Origin: Flexivirga aerilata
Lineage (GTDB): Bacteria > Actinomycetota > Actinomycetes > Actinomycetales > Dermatophilaceae
Reading direction: 5' to 3'
Length of the DNA: 64,000 nt
NCBI RefSeq assembly: GCF_013002715.1
Contig: NZ_JABENB010000001.1
Location: forward strand, 992,001-1,056,000
Part shown: piece after piece, positions 53,765 to 61,091 of the stretch
How the letters are laid out: each line of letters begins with the position of its first letter
How positions within the stretch are numbered: the stretch's first letter is position 1
Translations under genes and position numbers: made by a program
Notes under the pieces: generated by a model
Databases searched by the model: none
What the model was told of the DNA's origin: nothing
The model's input: the letters and a program-made list of their open reading frames with translations, nothing else

Positions 53765-55430
53765 GAACGAGGTCGAGCATCGCGTGCACCAGCCCGGTAG
53801 GTAGGTCGTCATCCTCGTCGACCACCCGGGTGCGTCGATAGAAGGGACTCAAGTCGGCGCCGATGCCGATCGCGCCGAGCCGCACCTCGCCGGCCTGCTC
53901 GATCCGGTCCGCGACAGCCGTCAGGTGGGCATCGAGGTATGCCGAACCCTCCGCGTCCCGGGTCGCCGTCGACATCGGTCCACCGTCTGAGATCACCACG
54001 AGCGTCCGCCGGCGCGCGTCCTGCTGCGCGACGACACCGGCCGCCCACTGCAGCGCCTCGCCGTCGACGCCCTCGGCGAAGAGCTCCGGGCGCAGCAACG
54101 CGGTGAGGCCGCTGCGTCCACGGGCCCACGAAGCGCCGGGCGGCACCAGGACGAGGTGATGCACGCCGCCCAGCCGGCCTGGATGCTCCGGCGCACCAGC
54201 CAGCTTCCAGTCACGCGCTGCGGCTCCACCGTGCCAGTCGACGGTGCTGAAACCGAGCACGGTCAACGGGATTCCGGCCAGATCGAGGCCGCGCCCGATG
54301 GTGTCGACGAGCGTCGCGACAACGCGGCCGTGAGTGCGCATCGACCCAGAGCAGTCCAGCAGCAGGGTGACGGCGGTGTCAGGGCGCGCGACGGTGTGCC
54401 GGGTGCGGAAGATGCCTTCCGTGCTGCCCGAGGCGATGAAACCGCCGAGCCGACCGGCATCCAGCAGGCCCTCTTCCGCTCCACCGCGCCAGTCATCGAC
54501 GGTGGGCGCCGACAGCCGGCCGGTCACCACACGGGCGATGCGTTGCGGTGCCACCGGCCGGGGCCGCCTGTCGAGTTCGGCCTGCCAGCGGGCACGTTGG
54601 TCGGCCCGACCGATCGTGGTCGCGTCCGTGACCCGGTCGTACGCGGTGGTGAACACGCGGTATTCGGCCAATACGTGGCGCCCCCAGCCGGTTTCGCCGC
54701 CTGAGCCGCCAGGTTCGTCGCCGGCGGGCGGCTGCGCCTGTTGCTGGACCAACGGCACGAAACCCAACTGCCGCACCTGGTCGCCGGTCTGCTTGGTCGG
54801 CGGGGCGGGGAATCGCGCGGCGAGGACCGCACCGATCAGCCGCGCCTGCTTCGCGAACGCGCGCTGGTCGTGCCGCAACCGGCGCAGCGAGCGCAATGGC
54901 GCGCCGATCTCGCCGGCAAGGGCGAAGCGCGTCCCCTCGATCTCGTCCTCCAGCGCCGCCGGGATCGGTATGGCGAGCAGGCGCGATCGCAACAGCACCG
55001 CGACCGTGAGCACGTGCAGCCCGAGCTCGGTGTCGACTGCGCCTGCCGCGTGGGCGGTGTCCAGCCAGGCGTCGAACAATCCGTTGAGGTTGCGCACAGT
55101 GCCGGGAAGTGTTGCGGGAGTGAGGGATTCGCAACGCAGCTGTTCGGCGAGTTCGACGACCACAGCGGCGAGCGGGTCGGCCGGCAGCAACTCCCCGTGC
55201 ACCTGCGCGCTGCTGTGGCGTAGCCGGGCGGCGACCGCATCGGCGACACCGGGCCCGAGCCTCGGGTCGGTGACGGGCGCGGTCGCCACGTGCGCGGCCG
55301 ACACCGGGCTGCCGGTGCCGGTGACCAGCACCTCGCCGCGCCGGACCAGCCGTGGCACCCGAGACATGGCGCGCGCGGCGGCGGCTGTCGTGTCGGGTGA
55401 CGACCCGCCTGCTCCGGTCGTCGCCGTCAT
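53757..55430 (-). CDS. CobT-like VWA protein (cobaltochelatase subunit homologue)
   Basis: A 557-residue protein. The C-terminal half matches CobT_C: the MIDAS motif LLLDCSGSMRTHG, then LTVLGFSTVDWHGG, PGRLGGVHHLVLVPPGASWA, EGVDGEALQWAAGVV, TLVVISDGGPMSTA and IGIGADLSPFYRR. The N-terminal region is helical and includes a short acidic/Pro-rich linker. CobT normally works with CobS and CobN to insert cobalt into hydrogenobyrinate diamide; CobN is absent here. The ATG at 55430 overlaps the cobS-like stop (ATGA). It ends 8 bp into the converging pta. Confidence 0.85.
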   Translation of the reverse strand: MTATTGAGGSSPDTTAAAARAMSRVPRLVRRGEVLVTGTGSPVSAAHVATAPVTDPRLGPGVADAVAARLRHSSAQVHGELLPADPLAAVVVELAEQLRCESLTPATLPGTVRNLNGLFDAWLDTAHAAGAVDTELGLHVLTVAVLLRSRLLAIPIPAALEDEIEGTRFALAGEIGAPLRSLRRLRHDQRAFAKQARLIGAVLAARFPAPPTKQTGDQVRQLGFVPLVQQQAQPPAGDEPGGSGGETGWGRHVLAEYRVFTTAYDRVTDATTIGRADQRARWQAELDRRPRPVAPQRIARVVTGRLSAPTVDDWRGGAEEGLLDAGRLGGFIASGSTEGIFRTRHTVARPDTAVTLLLDCSGSMRTHGRVVATLVDTIGRGLDLAGIPLTVLGFSTVDWHGGAAARDWKLAGAPEHPGRLGGVHHLVLVPPGASWARGRSGLTALLRPELFAEGVDGEALQWAAGVVAQQDARRRTLVVISDGGPMSTATRDAEGSAYLDAHLTAVADRIEQAGEVRLGAIGIGADLSPFYRRTRVVDEDDDLPTGLVHAMLDLVLS

Positions 55431-56386
55431 GCCGTCGCCGGCAGCACGTCGTCGAGATCGGCGTCGAAACACCGCTGGAAGAGCTGCGCGACCAGGGCTC
55501 GCTCGTCCTCTGCACACTTGTTGGTGAAGGACAACCGGAGGGACCGCGCGACGTCGCCGAAGATCTCGACGTTCTCACCCCAGGCGATCACGGTCCGCGG
55601 CGACATCAGTGTCGACAGGTCGCCGGCGGCGAAGGCGGAGCGGGTCAGCGCGGCGAATTGCACCATGCCGCTGACCAATTCGTCGCGACCGACCAGGCCC
55701 GGCACCTGGCCCACGACGATCTCGGCCTCGCGCTCGGCGGGCAGGTAGTCGAGCGCGGCGACGACCGACCACCGGTCGAGCTGAGCGTGATTGAGGCGTT
55801 GCACCCCGTGGTAGAGCCCGCTGGTGTTGCCGAGCCCGACGGTGTTGGCTGTGCCGAAGAGCCGGAAGCCGGGGTGTGGATGCAGCACGCGGCTCTGGTC
55901 GAGCAGGGTGAGACTTCCTTCGCGCTCCAGCACCCGCTGCAGCACGAACATCACTTCGGGACGGCCCGCGTCATACTCGTCCAGCAGGAGCGCGACCGGC
56001 CGCTGCAGTGCCCACGGCAGGATGCCCTCGGCGAACTCGGTCACCTGCACGCCGTCGCGCAGCACCACCGTGTCGCGCCCGACGAAGTCGAGCCGGGACA
56101 GGTGTCCGTCGAGATTGACCCGCACGCACGGCCAGCCGAGCCGCGCCGCGACCTGCTCGACGTGCGTCGACTTGCCGGTGCCGTGCATGCCCTGCACCAG
56201 CACCCGCCGGTTGTGTGCGAAGCCGGAGAGGATCGCCAGGGTGACGTCGGGGTCGAAGACGTATGCCGGATCGATCTGGGGCACGTGCTCGGCCAGCTCC
56301 GGTGGCGGCGTTGCCACCGGCACCCGCATTGAGGTGTCGATGCCGAAAAGCTTTCGCACCTGGGCTGTTTCGGGTGCGTCATTCAT
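55427..56386 (-). CDS. CobS-like AAA+ ATPase (cobaltochelatase subunit homologue)
   Basis: A 319-residue MoxR-group AAA+ protein, very close to CobS. It has VRKLFGIDTSMRVPV, ILSGFAHNRRVLVQGMHGTG (Walker A GMHGTGKSTH), ARLGWPCVRVNLDGHLSRLD, VALLLDEYDAGRPEVMFVLQ (Walker B), ANTVGLGNTSGLYHG and LSTLMSPRTVIAWGEN. CobS and CobT form the ATP-driven remodelling ring of aerobic cobaltochelatase. Coupled by ATGA overlaps to the IclR gene upstream and the CobT-like gene downstream. No cobalamin genes are nearby, so another client protein is likely. The ATG at 56386 gives MNDAPETAQ. Confidence 0.88.
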   Translation of the reverse strand: MNDAPETAQVRKLFGIDTSMRVPVATPPPELAEHVPQIDPAYVFDPDVTLAILSGFAHNRRVLVQGMHGTGKSTHVEQVAARLGWPCVRVNLDGHLSRLDFVGRDTVVLRDGVQVTEFAEGILPWALQRPVALLLDEYDAGRPEVMFVLQRVLEREGSLTLLDQSRVLHPHPGFRLFGTANTVGLGNTSGLYHGVQRLNHAQLDRWSVVAALDYLPAEREAEIVVGQVPGLVGRDELVSGMVQFAALTRSAFAAGDLSTLMSPRTVIAWGENVEIFGDVARSLRLSFTNKCAEDERALVAQLFQRCFDADLDDVLPATA

Positions 56387-57198
56387 CTGTTGCCCTCGCG
56401 TTCGATCTCGCGGAGTGCCTCGGCGGCCTTGCGCAGTGGCGGCAGCAGTTGCTCCGCGGCGGCGTCGGGGGCGACGCGCAGCACCGGCGCCTGGGCGGCG
56501 ACACACAGGTTGGACCGCTCCCGACCGCCGGGCACCAGCACGGCGACGCACACCAGTCCGGGCAGGTACTCCTCGTTGTCGATCGCGTAACCCTGTGCGG
56601 CGATGCGGTCCAGCTCGGCGCCGAACTCGTCGAGGTCGGTGATCGTGTTGGGGGTGTAGCGCTGCAGCGGGACGTGACCGAGCAGCCGTTGCCGCTGATC
56701 GGGGTCCAGCTGGGCAAGGATGCGCTTACCGCTTGCGGAGGCGTGCATCGGCACCCGTGATCCGGGGTGCAGCAGGAAACGCAACGGGGCGTCGGTCTCG
56801 ACCCGGTCGAGATAGACCACCTCGTCGCCGGACAGCGCGGTGATGTTGCAGGTCTCACCCGTCTGGTCCACCAGATGGCGCAGCACCGCGTGCCGGGCGC
56901 CGAACTGCACGGTGTTGAGCATCAGCGTCTCGGCGAAATTGCGCAGCCGTGCGCCGGTGCCGTAGTGCCGGCCATCGGCCTGGCGTACGACGAGGCCGGC
57001 GGTTTCGAGCTGTTGCAGCATCCGGTGCACGGTCGCCTTCGGCAGGCCGGTCTCGTCGACCAGGCCCTGCAGCGTGACGAAATGATCCTTGCCGCCGATC
57101 AGCTCCAACAACGCGAACAACCGCAGCGCCGGGGTCTCGCCGGTGAGCGAATGCTGTGTTGCCAGAACGGGATTGGCGTCGGTGGCGGGGCTGCTCAC
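56383..57198 (-). CDS. IclR-family regulator of xsc and the CobST-like genes
   Basis: A 271-residue IclR protein with an HTH at about 25-85 (FVTLQGLVDETGLPKATVHRMLQQLETAGLVVR) and an effector domain with MHASASGKRILAQLDPDQ and GYAIDNEEYLPGLVCVAV. It is first in the iclR-cobS-cobT operon, its stop overlapping the next ATG, and divergent from xsc. Two matching semi-palindromes in the shared gap are its likely sites. The effector might be sulfoacetaldehyde, acetyl phosphate or taurine; the sequence does not tell. Confidence 0.87.
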   Translation of the reverse strand: MSSPATDANPVLATQHSLTGETPALRLFALLELIGGKDHFVTLQGLVDETGLPKATVHRMLQQLETAGLVVRQADGRHYGTGARLRNFAETLMLNTVQFGARHAVLRHLVDQTGETCNITALSGDEVVYLDRVETDAPLRFLLHPGSRVPMHASASGKRILAQLDPDQRQRLLGHVPLQRYTPNTITDLDEFGAELDRIAAQGYAIDNEEYLPGLVCVAVLVPGGRERSNLCVAAQAPVLRVAPDAAAEQLLPPLRKAAEALREIEREGNR

Positions 57199-57252
57199 GT
57201 CATACCTCCGAGTTGTGCCGGCAGTCGGGAGATCCGGAAACCGGCACGTGGT

Positions 57253-57350
57253 GGTCCGAAAAACGGGATTTCCTTGACACTAAACGATGACGCCTCCTAC
57301 TGTCCAATGTGTTCAGTAATACCGACCGTGAGGTCCCATTTTTCGGGACC
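57253..57350. promoter_or_regulatory. xsc promoter flanked by two candidate IclR operators
   Basis: A sigma70-type promoter reads TTGACA (57274-57279), 18 bp, TACTGT (57298-57303). Operator A, GGTCCGAAAAACGGGA, is at 57253-57268, just upstream of the -35. Operator B is at 57332-57350, with arms GGTCCC and GGGACC around ATTTTTC, downstream of the start site. Read on the minus strand, B is GGTCCCGAAAAATGGGACC, nearly the same word as A. Site B would block xsc transcription; site A could serve the divergent iclR-cobST promoter. Confidence 0.6.
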
Positions 57351-57382
57351 ATATCGGCGATCAGCATGAAGGAGTCGAGGCG

Positions 57383-59221
57383 ATGACCGACCTGGCAGAA
57401 AACATCGAGGAGCAGGTGCTGGAGACGCAGGTCGCCGGCCGCGGCGAGGCGTTCGGCGTACAACGCATGACGCCGTCGGAGGCATTCGTCGAGACGATGG
57501 CCGCCAATGGGGTGGACACGATCTTCGGGATCATGGGCTCGGCCTTCATGGACGCGATGGACATCTTTGCGCCGGCCGGCATCCGCCTCGTCCCCGTCGT
57601 CCACGAGCAGGGCGCCGCACACATGGCCGACGGTTACGCCCGGGTCAGCGGCCGGCACGGCGTCTGCATCGGGCAGAACGGCCCCGGCATTAGCAACTGT
57701 GTCACCGCGATCGCGGCCGCGTTCTGGGCACACAGCCCGGTCGTCATCGTCACCCCGGAGACCGGCACGATGGGGCAGGGCCTGGGTGGCTTCCAGGAGG
57801 CCAACCAGATGCCGATGTTCGCCGAGTTCACCAAATACCAGGGGCACGTCAACAACCCCAAGCGGATGGCGGAGATCACCGCCCGCTGCTTCGACCGGGC
57901 GCATTCCGAGATCGGCCCGACCCAGCTGAACATCCCCCGCGACTACTTCTACGGCGAGCTCGAGTGCGAGATCCCGCAGCCCCAGGTGCTCGACCGCGGC
58001 CCCGGCGGCGCGCGCTCGCTCGACGAGGCGGCCGATCTGCTCGCCTCCGCGAAGTTCCCGGTGATCGTGTCCGGCGGCGGCGTTGTGATGGCCGACGGTG
58101 TCGAGGAGTGCAAGGCGCTCGCCGAGCGTCTGGGCGCGCCGGTGGTCAACTCCTACCTGCACAATGACTCGTTCCCGGCCAGCCACCCGCTGTGGTGCGG
58201 TCCCCTCGGCTACCAGGGATCGAAGGCGGCGATGAAGCTGATCAGCCAGGCTGATGTCGTGCTGGCGCTCGGCTCCCGCCTCGGGCCGTTCGGCACCCTG
58301 CCGCAGCACGGCATGGACTACTGGCCCAAGGACGCCAAGATCATCCAGGTCGATGCCGATCACAAGATGCTCGGCCTGGTCAAGAAGATCTCGGTCGGCA
58401 TCTGCGGCGACGCCAAGGCCGCAGCCGAGGCGCTCATCGAGCGACTGGCCGACCGCACACTGGCCGGCGACGCCACCCGCGCCGAGCGGGCCGACCGCAT
58501 CGCGACCGAAAAGGCTGACTGGGAGCGGGAACTCGACGAGTGGACCCACGAGCGCGACGACTTCAGTCTCGACATGATCGAGGAGGCGAAGGGTGAGGAG
58601 GGCAACTGGCTGCACCCGCGCCAGGTGCTGCGTGAGCTTGAGAAGGCAATGCCGCCGCACGCGATGGTGTCGACCGACATCGGCAACATCAACTCGGTCG
58701 CCAACTCCTACCTGCGCTTTGAGGAGCCGCGGTCGTTCTTCGCCCCGATGAGCTTCGGCAACTGCGGTTACGCCCTGCCGACGATCATCGGCGCCAAGGC
58801 CGCCGCGATGGACCGGCCCGCGATCTCGTATGCCGGGGACGGCGCCTGGTCGATGAGCATGGTCGAGATCATGACCGCGGTGCGGCACCACATCCCGGTC
58901 ACCTCGATCGTCTTCCACAACCGGCAGTGGGGCGCGGAGAAGAAGAACCAGGTCGACTTCTACAACCGGCGATTCGTCGCCGGCGAGCTGGACAACCCGA
59001 GCTTCGCCGAGGTCGCCCGATCGATGGGGGCGCAGGGCGTCACCGTCGACAAGCTCGAGGACGTCGGGCCGGCGCTGCAGGCGGCGGTCAAGGCCCAGCT
59101 GGAGGACGGCGTCACCACGGTCATCGAGATCATGTGCACTCGGGAGCTCGGCGACCCGTTCCGCCGGGATGCCCTGTCCAAGCCGGTGCGACTGCTGAAG
59201 AAGTACGCCGACTACGTGTGA
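57383..59221 (+). CDS. xsc: Sulfoacetaldehyde acetyltransferase
   Basis: A 612-residue ThDP enzyme of Xsc length. It has MTPSEAFVETMAANGVDTIF with GIMGSAFMDAMD, the catalytic-Glu region VHEQGAAHMADGYARVSG, NGPGISNCVTAIAAAFW, and the ThDP motif AGDGAWSMSMVEIMTAVRHH through FHNRQWGAEKKNQVDFY. Reaction: sulfoacetaldehyde and phosphate give acetyl phosphate and sulfite. The GDG and the QVDFYNRRFVAGEL segment separate it from acetolactate synthase. The ATG at 57383 follows GAAGGAG. Transcribed opposite to iclR-cobST. No sulfite exporter or sulfite oxidase is in the window. Confidence 0.93.
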   Translation: MTDLAENIEEQVLETQVAGRGEAFGVQRMTPSEAFVETMAANGVDTIFGIMGSAFMDAMDIFAPAGIRLVPVVHEQGAAHMADGYARVSGRHGVCIGQNGPGISNCVTAIAAAFWAHSPVVIVTPETGTMGQGLGGFQEANQMPMFAEFTKYQGHVNNPKRMAEITARCFDRAHSEIGPTQLNIPRDYFYGELECEIPQPQVLDRGPGGARSLDEAADLLASAKFPVIVSGGGVVMADGVEECKALAERLGAPVVNSYLHNDSFPASHPLWCGPLGYQGSKAAMKLISQADVVLALGSRLGPFGTLPQHGMDYWPKDAKIIQVDADHKMLGLVKKISVGICGDAKAAAEALIERLADRTLAGDATRAERADRIATEKADWERELDEWTHERDDFSLDMIEEAKGEEGNWLHPRQVLRELEKAMPPHAMVSTDIGNINSVANSYLRFEEPRSFFAPMSFGNCGYALPTIIGAKAAAMDRPAISYAGDGAWSMSMVEIMTAVRHHIPVTSIVFHNRQWGAEKKNQVDFYNRRFVAGELDNPSFAEVARSMGAQGVTVDKLEDVGPALQAAVKAQLEDGVTTVIEIMCTRELGDPFRRDALSKPVRLLKKYADYV

Positions 59222-59494
59222 GGTGTCGGCGCTCCCACCTCATCGGGGGCGGGGGATTGAGGGGCTCGCCTTGCGTCATACCGGCGCGGGGCGGGCCTTT
59301 CGCGGCTTGTGGGCGGACACTGGTGTCCTGGATGTGATCTGGCTCATAACTGGTACCACCATCGGTGCGCTCGTTGGTACTCCCGCCCCCGCCGCGGTGC
59401 CGGTCTAATGGCTGAATCGAATCACCAATAACCGCAAACATATTCACCAATCTTTGGGTGCAGACGGTGTCGGCGGGAGACGGAGGCAAGACCT
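59222..59494. promoter_or_regulatory. 273-bp gap between xsc and the permease
   Basis: No gene is supported. It contains an inverted repeat GGACAC-TG-GTGTCC (59315-59328), two TGGTAC words around 59350-59375 and two TCACCAAT direct repeats near 59425 and 59445 just upstream of the permease. These suggest the permease has its own regulated promoter. A GGAGG lies about 11 bp before the permease ATG. Confidence 0.4.
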
Positions 59495-61015
59495 ATGGGT
59501 GACCTTGATGACACGACCACGGACAGTGGTCTGGGTAAGGGCCTGAAACAACGCCACATGAACCTCATCGCCCTGGGTGGGGTGATCGGAGCGGGTCTGT
59601 TCGTCGGCAGTGGCGTGGTCATCGAGGACGCCGGCCCGGCCGCGGTCGTGTCGTTCCTGATTGCCGGCCTGATCACCGTGCTGATCATGCGGATGCTCGC
59701 CGAGATGGCCGTCAACAAGCCGGCGCTCGGCTCCTTCTATGTCTACGCTCGCGAATGCCTAGGCCGCAGAGGCGGATTCGCGGTCGGCTGGATGTATTGG
59801 TACTTCTTCGTGATCGTCGTGGCCGTCGAGGCTGTCGCCGGCGGCCGCATCCTGCAGCTGTGGGTGCCGAGCGTGCCGCTCTGGGTGCTCAGTCTGGGGC
59901 TGATGCTGCTGCTCACCGCCACCAACATGGTCAGCGCGCGCTCCTACGGCGAATTCGAATACTGGTTCTCCTCGATCAAAGTCGTCGCGATCACGCTCTT
60001 CCTGCTCGCCGGCATCCTCTGGATCACCGGCCTCTGGCCGGACTCGACCCCGGGCCTTGCCAACCTGGTCGATCACGGCGGCTTCGCGCCGATGGGTTGG
60101 GGCGCGGTGCTGGCCGCGGTCGTCCCGTGCGTGGCGTTCTACACCGGCGCCGAGATCGTCACCATCGCCGCGGCCGAGTCGGAGAACCCGGCCCAGGCGA
60201 TCCACAAGGCGATGCGGTCGATCATCGTGCGGGTCGTCACCTTCTACGTCGGTTCGACCTTCGTCGTGGTCACCGTGCAGGCGTGGAACGCCGAAAACGT
60301 CGGCGTCAGCCCGTATGCCGCGGTGCTCGGCGTGCTCGGCATCCCGGCGGTGAGCACGATCATGAACCTCATCGTGCTGACCGCCTTGCTGAGCTGCCTC
60401 AACTCCGCGCTCTACACCTCCTCCCGGATGCTGTTCGCGCTCACCCGCAACAACGACGCTCCGCTCGCCTTCACCAAGCTGTCCAAGAGCGGTGTCCCGC
60501 GCCGGGCGATCTTCGCCGGCACGCTCGTCGGCTACGTCTCGGTGATTGCCGCCTACGTCTCGCCCGACAAGGTCTTCAACTTCCTGGTCAACTCCTACGG
60601 CGCGGTCGCGCTGTTCGTCTACCTGGCGATCGCGGTGTCCCAGGTCGCGCTGCGCCGTCGGCTCGACCGGGAGCTGCCGGGCGGCCCGGTCCTGCGGATG
60701 TGGCTCTTCCCGTGGCTGAGCTACCTGACGATCGCGCTCATGGCCGTGGTGATCCTGGCGATGGCCTTCATGGACAAGACCCGCTCGCAGTTCTGGCTCA
60801 GCCTGGTCACGCTCGCGGTGATCCTCGCGGTCTACGAGTGGTGGTCGCGCCGGCACCCGAGCGTCGGCGAGCAGCGTGCCGTCCCCGGGCCGAACAAGAC
60901 AGAGCGTCCGGCGCCCGCGTTCGCGATTGTCGACGTGCCGGACAAGTCGGTCAGCGCCCGCAACCGTGCCCGGCGGATGCGTGAGTTGGCCGAGACCCGC
61001 CGGCGGGGCGACTGA
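59495..61015 (+). CDS. Amino acid permease (APC family), probable taurine uptake
   Basis: A 506-residue, 12-helix APC/AAT transporter. It begins KGLKQRHMNLIALGGVIGAG and GLFVGSGVVIEDAGPAAVVS, has EMAVNKPALGSFYVYARE in helix 2-3, AEIVTIAAAESENPAQAI, and a basic cytoplasmic tail. It resembles GABA/aromatic amino acid permeases. Position after xsc in the island suggests taurine or a related amino sulfonate as substrate. No TauABC transporter is present. The gene ends in a strong terminator. Confidence 0.82.
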   Translation: MGDLDDTTTDSGLGKGLKQRHMNLIALGGVIGAGLFVGSGVVIEDAGPAAVVSFLIAGLITVLIMRMLAEMAVNKPALGSFYVYARECLGRRGGFAVGWMYWYFFVIVVAVEAVAGGRILQLWVPSVPLWVLSLGLMLLLTATNMVSARSYGEFEYWFSSIKVVAITLFLLAGILWITGLWPDSTPGLANLVDHGGFAPMGWGAVLAAVVPCVAFYTGAEIVTIAAAESENPAQAIHKAMRSIIVRVVTFYVGSTFVVVTVQAWNAENVGVSPYAAVLGVLGIPAVSTIMNLIVLTALLSCLNSALYTSSRMLFALTRNNDAPLAFTKLSKSGVPRRAIFAGTLVGYVSVIAAYVSPDKVFNFLVNSYGAVALFVYLAIAVSQVALRRRLDRELPGGPVLRMWLFPWLSYLTIALMAVVILAMAFMDKTRSQFWLSLVTLAVILAVYEWWSRRHPSVGEQRAVPGPNKTERPAPAFAIVDVPDKSVSARNRARRMRELAETRRRGD

Positions 61016-61037
61016 TGCGCGGCCCCCGCCATACCTG

Positions 61038-61072
61038 AAGGAGGGAGGTGTCGGTCCGACACCTCCCTCCTT
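61038..61072. terminator. Bidirectional stem-loop between convergent genes
   Basis: A perfect 16-bp stem, AAGGAGGGAGGTGTCG (61038-61053), pairs with its complement at 61057-61072 around a 3-base loop, followed by TTGCTC. It separates the permease from the converging DHA2 transporter. Confidence 0.8.
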
Positions 61073-61091
61073 GCTCGTATGACGCAGCCCG

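Noticed and set aside
53757..56386. Generic MoxR-VWA (CoxD/CoxE) pair for CO dehydrogenase maturation
   Set aside because: Long matching segments specific to CobS (FGIDTSM, ILSGFAHNRR, DEYDAGRPEVMFV) and CobT_C favour the cobaltochelatase type; no cox genes are present.
57383..59221. Acetolactate synthase large subunit
   Set aside because: The QWGAEKKNQVDFY segment, the length and the tpa/ald/pta context fit Xsc; no small subunit is present.
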